DNA of 57,952 bases from NCBI GenBank assembly GCA_020073375.1, contig JAIQFG010000017.1:1-57952 (forward strand). Reading direction: 5' to 3'. Made by a program: the position numbers and the translations under genes. The stretch is from Terriglobia bacterium (GTDB taxonomy: Bacteria; Acidobacteriota; Terriglobia; Acidiferrales; UBA7541). This document shows positions 42,789-51,544 of the stretch, piece after piece (position 1 is the first letter of the stretch; each line of letters opens with the position of its first letter). The notes below the pieces were generated by a model that saw only the letters and a list, made by a program, of their open reading frames with translations, was not told the origin of the DNA and made no database searches.

Positions 42789-43481
42789 ATGAACGCAAGA
42801 ATTCTAATCGTCGAGGATGAAGCCGGCCTGGTGATGACGCTCCGGGACCGCCTGCGCAAGCAGGGCTACACCGTGAGCGTGGCGCGCGACGCGGAATCGG
42901 CGCTGGAGACGGCCGCGCGCCACTCCTTCGATTTGATTCTTCTCGACCTGATGCTTCCCGGGAAGAGCGGATTGGCCGTTTGCGAAAAGTTGCGAGAGGG
43001 CGGGTCGAGCACGCCCATCCTCATGCTCACCGCCCGGCGCCAGACGAAAGATAAAGTTGCCGGATTGAAAGCGGGCGGTGACGACTATTTGACCAAGCCG
43101 TTCCACATGACCGAACTTCTGGCTCGGATCGAGGCGCTGCTCCGGCGTCCTTCCAAAATGAGCACAACTGCGGCAGTGCAATATCACTTCGGAAATGTGG
43201 AGATTGATGTGCGCCGCACGGAAGTTTTGCGTGGCGGCAAGGTGATGCCGCTATCGGCCAAGGAATTTCAATTACTCCAGTATTTTCTGGAACACCGCGA
43301 TGCCACCCTTTCCCGCGAGGAACTGCTCCGTGAAGTCTGGGGCTACCAGGAACTTCCATCGACGCGCACTGTGGACGTGCACGTCGCCTGGTTGCGTCAG
43401 AAACTCGAGCAGGACCCCAAAAATCCGCAATTCATTCTCACCGTGGTTGGATTTGGTTACAAATTCGCGGCTGAGCGCTAG
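42789..43481 (+). CDS. OmpR/PhoB family response regulator
   Basis: A 230-residue regulator. The receiver domain has the acidic pair in IVEDEAGL, phosphoacceptor Asp53 in LILLDLMLPG, and the LTARRQTKDK and YLTKPFH switch residues. The C-terminal winged helix is of OmpR type (VMPLSAKEFQLLQYFLEHRD, EVWGYQELPSTRTVDVHVAW, FILTVVGFGYKF). It forms a two-component pair with the kinase just upstream. Candidate targets are the DUF6152 and TonB-receptor genes that follow, but no operator was identified. Confidence 0.95.
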   Translation: MNARILIVEDEAGLVMTLRDRLRKQGYTVSVARDAESALETAARHSFDLILLDLMLPGKSGLAVCEKLREGGSSTPILMLTARRQTKDKVAGLKAGGDDYLTKPFHMTELLARIEALLRRPSKMSTTAAVQYHFGNVEIDVRRTEVLRGGKVMPLSAKEFQLLQYFLEHRDATLSREELLREVWGYQELPSTRTVDVHVAWLRQKLEQDPKNPQFILTVVGFGYKFAAER

Positions 43482-43617
43482 GGAACTTCCACGCAGAAAG
43501 TTTTACCTCGATTTAACGCTGCCCTGGCGTCTGCCTGCCCGATAATGATGTGAAGGGTGGGTTGGGCGCCCGGTCGGATCAATTACACACAATATTCGGC
43601 CTGCCATGGAGGTGCGC

Positions 43618-44007
43618 ATGAAAAAATTGAGCAAGAGCTGGCTCATTGCCGGAATCGGATTTCTCGCGATTTCCGCTCCCCTGTTCGCGCACCACGGGCG
43701 CGCTGGATATGACTCGGCGAAAATTGCAACCGTGAAAGGCACGGTAACCGCCGTGGAATTTGTGAACCCTCACGTGCTGCTGCAACTCAACGTAAAAGCC
43801 AATAGCGGCAGCGTGGAAAAATGGCAGGTGGAAGGCACCAGCCCCAACATGCTGGTGCGCGAGGGATGGTTGAAGAACACGGTGAAGCCGGGAGACGAGA
43901 TCACGGCCACCGGACATCCTGCCAAGGACGGCGCCAAGGCCCTGCGGATCGAGAAATTGGTTCTCTCCAACGGCCAGGAACTGACGTTCCTGGGGCCCGG
44001 AAGTTAG
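43618..44007 (+). CDS. DUF6152 family exported protein
   Basis: 129 residues. ATG 43618 has GGAGG five bases upstream and is preferred to ATG 43606, which overlaps that site. A signal peptide (FLAISAPLFA) is followed by the HHGRAGYDSA mature start, the VKGTVTAVEFVNPHVLLQLNV strand pair, the VEGTSPNMLVREGW segment and the VKPGDEITATGHPAKDGAK segment. It is a second member of the family found at 6512-6964. It lies between the two-component genes and the TonB-dependent receptor. Confidence 0.85.
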   Translation: MKKLSKSWLIAGIGFLAISAPLFAHHGRAGYDSAKIATVKGTVTAVEFVNPHVLLQLNVKANSGSVEKWQVEGTSPNMLVREGWLKNTVKPGDEITATGHPAKDGAKALRIEKLVLSNGQELTFLGPGS

Positions 44008-44176
44008 GGATCCCCGGCAACTGGGTTGGGATTGTCCTGGAGCGAATCGCACATTGTTTGTTGGAGCCGCCGCCGGCGGCAGTTTTTTGTGGGCCACGGG
44101 TTGGGGCCTCAAGCACAGGAACGCCGATCACATTCAGTATGGTGAGTGCAAGCGTAGAGGTGTGCGCGGTGCGTGA

Positions 44177-47100
44177 ATGCATCACAATTTTATTATCCGG
44201 AATTGCAGGAAGGACCTGTTGAACACGCTGGCGGGCAAATTGGAAAACGCAAGGCGCTTCGCGAGCACCGGCGCGATGAGCGCGATGAAGTGCGTTGGGA
44301 CGTTGGCGCTGGTTTTAATTTGCGCGGGGGTCGCTTGGGCGCTTGCGGGCGGCAGCCTATCCGGCGTGATCAAGGACGTGAGCGGCAGTGTGGTTCCGGG
44401 CGCGGGGCTGACCTTGATCAACACCGCGCTCAAGACCGAATTTAAGGCGGCCTCGGACGCTCAGGGCCACTACTCGTTTCCAGCGCTCCCGGTGGGCCGC
44501 TATGAATTGACCGTGGAAGCCAAGGGATTCCAATCCCAGAAAAAAACGGGAGTGTCGATCGACGCGGATGCGGCGGTGACCATCAACGTGGACCTGGAAG
44601 TGGAAGGTGTTTCGTCCGAGATCACGGTCAGCGCGGTTGCGGAGAACGTGGAAACGCAGCCCGAGAAAATTTCCACTCACCTGGGCGAAGTTGTGCCCGC
44701 AAAGCAAGTCGAGGCGATTCCCCTGAACGGGCGGAGCTATACCGATCTGTTGGCTATCCAGCCGGGCGTCAGTCCGGTCACCACGCTCACGCCCACTTCG
44801 GTCATTATGGCCGGAGTCACCGGCACCATCAATCCTTCGGGCGACGCCAATCCGGGAAACGTATCCATCGACGGCCAGCGCGAATCCGCGAACGGATTCA
44901 TGGTGAACGGCACAGACGTGCAGGAGCACATGAACGGCGGAACTTCAGTAATCCCTAATCTGGATTCCATCGATGAGTTCCGCGTGCTCACCAACAATTT
45001 CGATCCCGAGTACGGCAACTACAACGGCGGGATGATCAACGTCATCACCAAATCCGGAAGCAACTCATTCCATGGCGATGCGTTTGAATTTCTGCGGAAC
45101 ACGTCTCTGGACGCGAAGAATTTTTTCGATAGCACCCGCGGCGTGTTCCGGCAGAATCAGTTTGGCGGCGTGCTGGGGGGGCCGGTCAGGAAGGATAAGG
45201 TTTTTTTCTTCCTTGATTATCAAGGTACCCGGACCACGCAAGGTATTACATCACCGAGGACAACGGTGCCTTCCTTGCAAGACCGCGCCGGCAATCTGGG
45301 TGACACATCGAGCGAGCTGACGGGAACCGTCAGCGGACCCAGCATCGCAAGCCTGCTAACGCAAAAACTGGGGTACCCGGTTTCCCAGGGCGAGCCCTAC
45401 TACACCGCTGATTGCGCCAGTTCCGCGTCGTGCGTGTTTCCCAACGCGGCGATCCCCATGAGCGCGTGGTCCGCTCCCGCGCAATACCTGCTGCAATACA
45501 TTCCGCAGCCGAATATTGGGGCGAATCAATTTTCCACTTCGGCATTCCCCGAAACCGTGCGGGACGACAAGGCCGGCAGCCGCATCGACGTGAACACACG
45601 CTGGGGCGGAATTTCCGGCTACTATTTTGTGGACGACTATCGCCTGGACAATCCCTATCCCGGCGGGCAGGGTGGAGCCAGCGTCCCGGGATTCGACGCC
45701 TTGAGCATTGGCCGCGCGCAGCAACTTACCATCGGTTACACGAAGGTCCTGAATTCAACCTTGGTCAATGAGTTTCACGCGGGCGTCTTGCGAAACTCGA
45801 ACCTGATTGGACAGCCGCACGGCGGTTTGGGAGTTTCCTTGCAATCGCAGGGATTCGTAACCGGTCCGGGAACCGCGGGGATTGTCGTGCAGGCGCCGCA
45901 ATACGAGGGGGTGGAGAATATCGTCTTCCCATCGTTTGTCATGGGAGTTCCGGTGACGAATGTGGACCAGTGGAATAACACGCTGTATCTCAGCGACGCG
46001 GTTTCCAAAGTAATCGGACCGCACACGCTGAAATTCGGCGGGCAATTTCACGCCGACCAAGTGAACGAGCATCCCAACGGCACGTTCAACGGCACGTTCA
46101 TCGTCAATGGAACGGAAACCGGATCGGCGTTCGCCGATTTCCTGCTGGGCTTTCCCAGTAATTTTACGCAGTCCACGGGACAGGGATTTTATCTTCGGAA
46201 CAAGTATGGCGCGGCGTTCGCGGAAGACAGCTGGCGCGCGCGCAGCAATCTGACGCTGAATTTCGGCGTGCGCTGGGATCTGATCCAGCCGTGGGCGGAA
46301 AAATACAACAACATTCAGACGGTCGTGCCCGGCCGGCAGTCCGTCCTGTTCCCGAATGCAATTCCCGGATTGCTTGTCGCAGGCGATCCGGGAATTCCCT
46401 CGACGCTGTCGCCTTCGCAGCTTCACAATTTTGCCCCGCGCATCGGTGCGGCATATTCGCCGGACTTTCAGAATGGACCGCTCAAGGCGATCTTCGGCGG
46501 CGCGGGCAAGAGCAGCATACGCGCCAGCTTTGGCCAGTTTTACACTGCGTTTCCGGGATTGTCGGCGGGCATCATGTACGGCGTCCCACCGTTCGGCTAC
46601 AACTACCTGAGTCCCGCCCCGCCGCTGTTCGCGACGCCGTTCATCAATGCCGCGGACGGCGCGCAAAACATCAATCCGTTTCCATTTACGTTTCCGCCGC
46701 ACAACGTTTCGGCGCAAAATCCGTTCGCTGCCTTCGATTGGGCCGCCGTCACTCCGATCAGCGCAGCCCCTTACTTTTTCTACCGAAATGCCGTGCCTTA
46801 TACGGAGAGCTACATGCTTTCCGCGCAGCGCCAGTTCGGGGCGAGCACTTTGCTGACGGTGAGTTATGCGGGAAATCAAGGGCACCATCTGCTGGTGATG
46901 GTTCCAACGAACACCGGAAATCCGGCGCTGTGCTTGACGCTGCCCGGTTGCGGACCGTTCGCTGAAAATGGCGCACGCACCGGTTTGGGATCGAATTTCG
47001 GGCCGGTCACGGCGCAAGAGACCGTCGCAAACTCGAATTACAACTCGCTGGAGGCCAGCTTGCGGCTCACTCCCGGGACGGGATCGACGATTCTGTTCGC

Positions 47101-47752
47101 CTACACGTATTCTAAGTCCATCGATCAGGCGTCGAACCTGGGCGAGCAGGTGAATCCGTTTGACCAGCGCGCAACGCGCGTCATCTCCTCCTGGGACATG
47201 ACGCACAACTTCGTGGCGACCTATAACTATGAGGTGCCGCTCGATCGGTGGTTCCGGCGCAACCGGTTGACCGAGGGATGGAGCTTTTCGGGGACGACGC
47301 GATTCAGCACAGGCCTTCCGGTGACCCTGTCCGACGTTTCCGACAACTCGTTGCTGGGGACATTGGGCAACGGCGTCAACAATCAGCTGCTCGATACCCC
47401 CCGGATGACATCCGGGCCGCTGCACATCCACACGAATCCCCGCGACGGCCAAGCGATGTTCAATCCCAGCCTATTTTCCGTGGAGACGCTGGGACAGCTT
47501 GGCAATTCGCCGCGAAGATCCTTTCATGGCCCGGGAATTGAAAATTTTGACATGCAAATCAGCAAGATAGTACGTATTTCGGAATCACGGTCGCTCGATT
47601 TGCGTGTGCAGGCTTTTAATGTTTTCAATCATGCCCAGTTTTACGGCCCGGCTGCGGTCAACGGGCAAGTCAACGATACGGCAAATTTTGGGCACGTGGT
47701 CAGCGCAGCCGCGCCGCGGCTGGTTCAGCTGGCGGCGAAGTTTCATTTTTAG
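44177..47752 (+). CDS. Oar-like TonB-dependent outer-membrane receptor
   Basis: A protein of up to 1191 residues. The best ribosome-binding site (AGGAAGGA, 44207-44214) points to a TTG start at 44219, which would remove 14 residues. After a signal peptide, residues about 58-140 form a carboxypeptidase-regulatory-like (CarboxypepD_reg) domain (GGSLSGVIKDVSGSVVPGAG, AQGHYSFPALPVGRYELTVE). A plug (ISTHLGEVVPAKQVEAIPLN through GNYNGGMINVITKSGSNSFH) and a long beta-barrel follow, and the chain ends in KFHF with terminal Phe. Such receptors are abundant in Acidobacteriota and import large ligands with TonB energy. The ligand is unknown and no SusD partner is present. Confidence 0.92.
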   Translation: MHHNFIIRNCRKDLLNTLAGKLENARRFASTGAMSAMKCVGTLALVLICAGVAWALAGGSLSGVIKDVSGSVVPGAGLTLINTALKTEFKAASDAQGHYSFPALPVGRYELTVEAKGFQSQKKTGVSIDADAAVTINVDLEVEGVSSEITVSAVAENVETQPEKISTHLGEVVPAKQVEAIPLNGRSYTDLLAIQPGVSPVTTLTPTSVIMAGVTGTINPSGDANPGNVSIDGQRESANGFMVNGTDVQEHMNGGTSVIPNLDSIDEFRVLTNNFDPEYGNYNGGMINVITKSGSNSFHGDAFEFLRNTSLDAKNFFDSTRGVFRQNQFGGVLGGPVRKDKVFFFLDYQGTRTTQGITSPRTTVPSLQDRAGNLGDTSSELTGTVSGPSIASLLTQKLGYPVSQGEPYYTADCASSASCVFPNAAIPMSAWSAPAQYLLQYIPQPNIGANQFSTSAFPETVRDDKAGSRIDVNTRWGGISGYYFVDDYRLDNPYPGGQGGASVPGFDALSIGRAQQLTIGYTKVLNSTLVNEFHAGVLRNSNLIGQPHGGLGVSLQSQGFVTGPGTAGIVVQAPQYEGVENIVFPSFVMGVPVTNVDQWNNTLYLSDAVSKVIGPHTLKFGGQFHADQVNEHPNGTFNGTFIVNGTETGSAFADFLLGFPSNFTQSTGQGFYLRNKYGAAFAEDSWRARSNLTLNFGVRWDLIQPWAEKYNNIQTVVPGRQSVLFPNAIPGLLVAGDPGIPSTLSPSQLHNFAPRIGAAYSPDFQNGPLKAIFGGAGKSSIRASFGQFYTAFPGLSAGIMYGVPPFGYNYLSPAPPLFATPFINAADGAQNINPFPFTFPPHNVSAQNPFAAFDWAAVTPISAAPYFFYRNAVPYTESYMLSAQRQFGASTLLTVSYAGNQGHHLLVMVPTNTGNPALCLTLPGCGPFAENGARTGLGSNFGPVTAQETVANSNYNSLEASLRLTPGTGSTILFAYTYSKSIDQASNLGEQVNPFDQRATRVISSWDMTHNFVATYNYEVPLDRWFRRNRLTEGWSFSGTTRFSTGLPVTLSDVSDNSLLGTLGNGVNNQLLDTPRMTSGPLHIHTNPRDGQAMFNPSLFSVETLGQLGNSPRRSFHGPGIENFDMQISKIVRISESRSLDLRVQAFNVFNHAQFYGPAAVNGQVNDTANFGHVVSAAAPRLVQLAAKFHF

Positions 47753-47767
47753 TGCGATGGTGGGTGA

Positions 47768-47842
47768 GTAGGACAGGTTTCAGCCTGTCGGGTTTAGTTT
47801 CGCATCGCAGCAAGCCAAAACCGACAGTGAAGCCTGTCCTAC
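47768..47842. repeat. GGCTGAAGCC double-dyad element, copy f
   Basis: Left arm 47768-47791 (GTAGGACAGGTTTCAGCCTG...) and right arm 47821-47842 (CCGACAGTGAAGCCTGTCC). The right arm lacks the four bases GGCT present in the other copies. It lies between the convergent TonB-receptor and cytochrome genes. Confidence 0.7.
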
Positions 47843-47854
47843 CGGAAAATGAAA

Positions 47855-49183
47855 TTAATCCGCGGCGGGCCGGGCCGGCGGCGGTGGCGGAGGCTCCGGC
47901 TTGGTAAATTTGGAATCCTCCACTGGCGCATTCGCATCCACCTGCGACCATGTGTATGTGCGATTGCCTTCGGCGCTCACCACTCGCATGGTGAAAGGAA
48001 CCTTGAGCCCGCTGACGTCGCGGTAATCCTCGTAAGTGGTTTCCTCAGGGAAACCGCCGAGAACGCTTTGCATGGTCGTGTAGGTTCTGGCAAGCAAACC
48101 GGTTTGCGCGTCGAAATAAATGCGGTCCAGCGTCGTGATGCCTTCCTTGCGTGTGCCCACAACGCGATACACGTCGCGGTCCCCGATTTTTTCCATTGCG
48201 TCCACCTTCACGCCGGTATGCTGTTTCCGAAATTCGAGGGCCGGAACCATTTCGCCCAGTTCCTTGACCATAATGAGTTCGCCGCCGGTCTCTTCGCGGT
48301 TCGGCACGTTGGTCCATCCAATCGTTCCGTCGAAGCCCATCATCTGAGGGCCGCGGCCGGGGAACACGACGGAGATCAGGCCCTTGGGAGACTTGACGTT
48401 CAACTCGGCAGGGACAGAGCCCATGGCAGGGGGAGGCGGTGGCGGCGCCCCCTGCGGCACCGGAGGCGCGGGGACCAGCATTTCCGCCATGCCTTTGTGA
48501 ACCAGGGAAGTGATCTTGGCGATGGCGGCCTTTCCGCCGAGTGCCTCCTCATATTTTCCGAACACTTCGTCCGCGGATGGAAGAGCAACCGGCTCCGCCG
48601 CTTTTCCGGGCCGCGCGGGGCCAGCCATCACGGTCGCGGGGGCCTTGCTGGGAGACATTTCGCCGTCAATGCTTGAAAAAGTCATGACCGAGAGAGCGGG
48701 GAAAATTTCCGCTCCGCTCGCGTCGGTGGGAACTTTATCGCCCGCCAGAGCCAGCGTGGAAGCGGCCTTGGCGGCTCCGCGATGGCAGGTGTAGCAGGTG
48801 ATTTCGCGCTTGGCGTCGAACACGGTGTTGTTCAACGCCATGGTCATTTTCATCATGCTCCGCGCGACGTTTTTCTCATGTTTGTCGTCGGAGTCGAATT
48901 TGCCGGGGACGTGGCAGTAGCCGCATCCCACGCCGAGGGCGGTGGTGATGTACTCCATGGCCGGATGAACTTCCACGGCGGGAATGCCCTTGAGCGCGTC
49001 AATCTTTTTGTAAAACTGTTCGGCGGTTTTTCCTGAAAGGTTGGCGGCGGTCGCCGGCATGGGGGGCGGTCCGGCCGGAGCTTGCGCGGCCAGTCGCGGC
49101 GCAGCCATGCCCAGCGCGACAACGGCCATGGCCATCGGCGCAACCATCCCGGTCCACCCGCGCGCAAAATGTTTCGTGTTCAT
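47855..49183 (-). CDS. Reaction-centre-like two-haem cytochrome c with C-terminal fusion domain
   Basis: A 442-residue exported protein from ATG 49183 (GTG 49186 is in frame and closer to GGGAGGT). After the signal peptide, residues about 40-115 form a cytochrome c domain like the reaction-centre cytochrome subunit. It has two haem motifs, VGCGYCHVPG and ITCYTCHRG, with Met residues (SMMKMTMALN) as possible axial ligands. The C-terminal part (about 190-430) resembles a lipoprotein-sorting (LolA-like) sheet domain (FPGRGPQMMGFDGTIGWTNV, FDAQTGLLARTYTTM, TTYEDYRDVSGLKVPFTMRV). Two Pro-rich linkers flank it. It is probably a periplasmic electron carrier; no photosynthesis genes are present. Confidence 0.85.
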   Translation of the reverse strand: MNTKHFARGWTGMVAPMAMAVVALGMAAPRLAAQAPAGPPPMPATAANLSGKTAEQFYKKIDALKGIPAVEVHPAMEYITTALGVGCGYCHVPGKFDSDDKHEKNVARSMMKMTMALNNTVFDAKREITCYTCHRGAAKAASTLALAGDKVPTDASGAEIFPALSVMTFSSIDGEMSPSKAPATVMAGPARPGKAAEPVALPSADEVFGKYEEALGGKAAIAKITSLVHKGMAEMLVPAPPVPQGAPPPPPPAMGSVPAELNVKSPKGLISVVFPGRGPQMMGFDGTIGWTNVPNREETGGELIMVKELGEMVPALEFRKQHTGVKVDAMEKIGDRDVYRVVGTRKEGITTLDRIYFDAQTGLLARTYTTMQSVLGGFPEETTYEDYRDVSGLKVPFTMRVVSAEGNRTYTWSQVDANAPVEDSKFTKPEPPPPPPARPAAD

Positions 49184-49357
49184 CACGTTTTCGATTACCT
49201 CCCGCTGAATTTTTCCCCGAGGAACTGAATTCCCACTCCGAATTTTTGGAGCCCGAAAAAAGCGGCGCCCGCTCTTCCCTTGTCCACACATCTTATGCGC
49301 TATATCTAATATCATTGTCCGGGCGATCAGGGCAATGCCGGGGGACCTGTGCGCTTG

Positions 49358-50623
49358 TTACTTGCCCGGGAATGACACGCTCCAGCTTTTTCTTTCCCGC
49401 ACAAACAACAGCATCAAGACGCCAAATGCGGGTCCGCCCGCAAGGACCAGGAAAGCCGTGGAGAAGGATTGCGTGGACTGAAAAACTTTTCCCACGACGA
49501 TGGGCACAATAGCGCCGGAAAGTTGCCAGACTGCGTTGGTGAGCCCGGTGGCCGATCCAGCCAGGTTCACGGTCAACTCCTCGGTAATCAGCGTGGCGAG
49601 GATGGGAATCGACCATTGGCAGGTTACTCCCGCGAGAGGCGCAACGAACAGAAACGCAGTTTCCGTTCCCAGCCTGCCAAAGACGAGCAGCATGACCGCG
49701 AACGATGCCACGCAAAAAATCGAAAGGGCCTTGTAATGCCCTCCCAACCGGTCCGCGACGAACCCGATCAGCGGCTTACCCGCCATGGCACCCGCTCCAA
49801 ACAGCGCCACCGCAAACCCGGCGCGTACCAGCGGAAGATGATAGCTCTTCACCATCAGCGTGCTCGCCCAATTCGTGAAACCCACGATTCCCCAAAACAC
49901 GCCAAACCCGGCCAAAGCCAGGAACAGCAAGTTCCGGTCTTGAATCAGGGGCCTGTAGTCCGGCTTGCGCGCGGATTCTTGATGAGAGGGCCCGTCGCGG
50001 ATGACAAGATACGCGGCGATGCCCCAAACCACGGTGATCACGCCTAGGCATTTGTACGAACCGCGCCATCCAAAATATTTCAGCAGCGTCGGCATGACCG
50101 CGTTCGTGAGGACCACGCCGAGCGAGGATCCGACCATGAACAGGCCCATGGCCTTGCCGCGCGTGCGCAATGGGAACCATGAAGCGACCAGCTTGATGCA
50201 TGCGGTGTAGTCGATCCCCGCAGCCACGCCCATGCCCGCCTGAATCATCAAGCCTGTGCGCACGGAAGACGTATAGCCAAAGGAAAAAGTGAGAATCCCA
50301 AGCGGCGCCAGTCCCAGCAGCACCATACGGCGCGGGCCGGCCCAGTCGATCAGGAAACCGCCGGCTGCATTCGACAGCACGTAGGCCGCATAGAAGCCGG
50401 TGACAAACACGCCCAGCGCGGCCACGGACATTCCCAGAGAGGCGCCCGCGCTGGCTGCGACGCTTCCCCAGGCGAGCCGGTCGATAAACGTGAGGGTATA
50501 AACACCGAAAGCAAAAAATAAAACCATCCACGCAAACGCGCCGGGAGAATATTCCGGCTCGCCGGCGGAGACGAGTGTGTCTCGATTCTGGAGGGCGGGA
50601 GCGCTGGAGTCAGACGCGGTCAA
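49358..50623 (-). CDS. MFS transporter
   Basis: A 421-residue 12-helix carrier starting at TTG 50623 with AGAGGA just upstream. The first helix (FFAFGVYTLTFIDRLAWGSV), loop GGFLIDWAGPRRMVLLG and the SWFPLRTRGKAMGLFMVGSS motif place it in the anion:cation symporter-like part of the MFS, usually carboxylate importers. It follows the FAH-family hydrolase gene by 60 bases in the same direction. With the deacetylase it forms a probable uptake-and-breakdown operon. Substrate unknown. Confidence 0.9.
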   Translation of the reverse strand: MTASDSSAPALQNRDTLVSAGEPEYSPGAFAWMVLFFAFGVYTLTFIDRLAWGSVAASAGASLGMSVAALGVFVTGFYAAYVLSNAAGGFLIDWAGPRRMVLLGLAPLGILTFSFGYTSSVRTGLMIQAGMGVAAGIDYTACIKLVASWFPLRTRGKAMGLFMVGSSLGVVLTNAVMPTLLKYFGWRGSYKCLGVITVVWGIAAYLVIRDGPSHQESARKPDYRPLIQDRNLLFLALAGFGVFWGIVGFTNWASTLMVKSYHLPLVRAGFAVALFGAGAMAGKPLIGFVADRLGGHYKALSIFCVASFAVMLLVFGRLGTETAFLFVAPLAGVTCQWSIPILATLITEELTVNLAGSATGLTNAVWQLSGAIVPIVVGKVFQSTQSFSTAFLVLAGGPAFGVLMLLFVRERKSWSVSFPGK

Positions 50624-50683
50624 TGTTCCTCTTGTTCATGCAAACTCACCCGAGCCGCAGATGCACCCGGCACATTTTGGAAA

Positions 50684-51544
50684 TCAATGTTCGTCCGCCA
50701 CCATGTTTGAAAGCGTTCCCAGCCCGGAAACTTCCACCTCCACCGTGCCGCCGGGGACCAAATAAGAAGGAGGATTCATTCTGGCGCCCGCGCCTGTGGG
50801 CGTCCCGGTCGCGATCAAGTCGCCGGGCGCAAGCTTGGTGAACGTCGAAATGTACTGGATGAGGTAGGGAATGGGGAAGAGCATATTCCCCAGTTTGTCG
50901 TGCTGGCGAAGCTGGCCGTTCACGCGCGTGCTGATCTGGACCTCGTCCAGATTTGGAAACTCGTCGGGCGTGGCGATCCACGGCCCAATGGAGCCGGAAT
51001 TCTCCCAATTCTTGCCCTGGGTGTTGTTGAATTTCGCGTGGCGAATCCAGTCGCGGATCGTGCCCTCGTTGAGGATCGTGAAGCCGGCGACATGCTGCAT
51101 CGTTTTTTCGGCGGCAATACGCCGGCCCGGTTTGCCGATCACCACAGCGAGTTCGCCTTCATAATCGAGTTGCAGCGACTCGGGCGGGCGAATCAGATGG
51201 GCGCGGTGGGGAACGAACGACCGGGTGACGCGCAGAAACAGGCTCGGCCTTTCCTGCAAATTGGAGTTGTCCTTGTACTCGGCGTTGCGCTCGGGATAGT
51301 TGACGCCCACACAGATGATTTTTTCCGGGGAGGGAATCGGCAGGTGGAATTGAATATCGTTCAGGCCGTAATCGGGGTCGGCGCTGGAAACTATTTCCTC
51401 CGCCCGCTTCAAATTGCCGCTCGCCAGCAAATCTCTCAGCGTGGGAAATTCCTTGCCCAGCCGGCGGGAGAGGTCCACAACCGCACCGTCCTTGAGCGCG
51501 CCGTAGCCCGGCGCACCGTCTGCTTCAAAGGATAGGAGCTTCAT
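50684..51544 (-). CDS. Fumarylacetoacetate hydrolase family protein
   Basis: A 286-residue enzyme. ATG 51544 overlaps the deacetylase stop (TGATG), implying coupled translation. Family motifs are PSPEKIICVGVNYPERNAEY, LDYEGELAVVIGKPGRR (two Glu metal ligands) and GFTILNEGTIRDWI followed by GPW and the TGTPTGAGARMNPP loop. Members hydrolyse or isomerise C-C bonds of 2-oxo acids (acylpyruvases, homoprotocatechuate isomerase/decarboxylase). It could act late in an aromatic or acylpyruvate pathway. Genes for the steps before it were not found beside it. Confidence 0.9.
   Translation of the reverse strand: MKLLSFEADGAPGYGALKDGAVVDLSRRLGKEFPTLRDLLASGNLKRAEEIVSSADPDYGLNDIQFHLPIPSPEKIICVGVNYPERNAEYKDNSNLQERPSLFLRVTRSFVPHRAHLIRPPESLQLDYEGELAVVIGKPGRRIAAEKTMQHVAGFTILNEGTIRDWIRHAKFNNTQGKNWENSGSIGPWIATPDEFPNLDEVQISTRVNGQLRQHDKLGNMLFPIPYLIQYISTFTKLAPGDLIATGTPTGAGARMNPPSYLVPGGTVEVEVSGLGTLSNMVADEH

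Noticed and set aside
44169..44186. CGTGA...TCACA near the TonB-receptor start as a further Crp-type site
   Set aside because: The spacing is five, not six bases (CGTGAATGCATCACA), so it would not fit the same dimer geometry.
47855..49183. Evidence of phototrophy from the reaction-centre-like cytochrome
   Set aside because: This cytochrome family is widespread in non-phototrophic Acidobacteriota and no pigment or reaction-centre genes are present.
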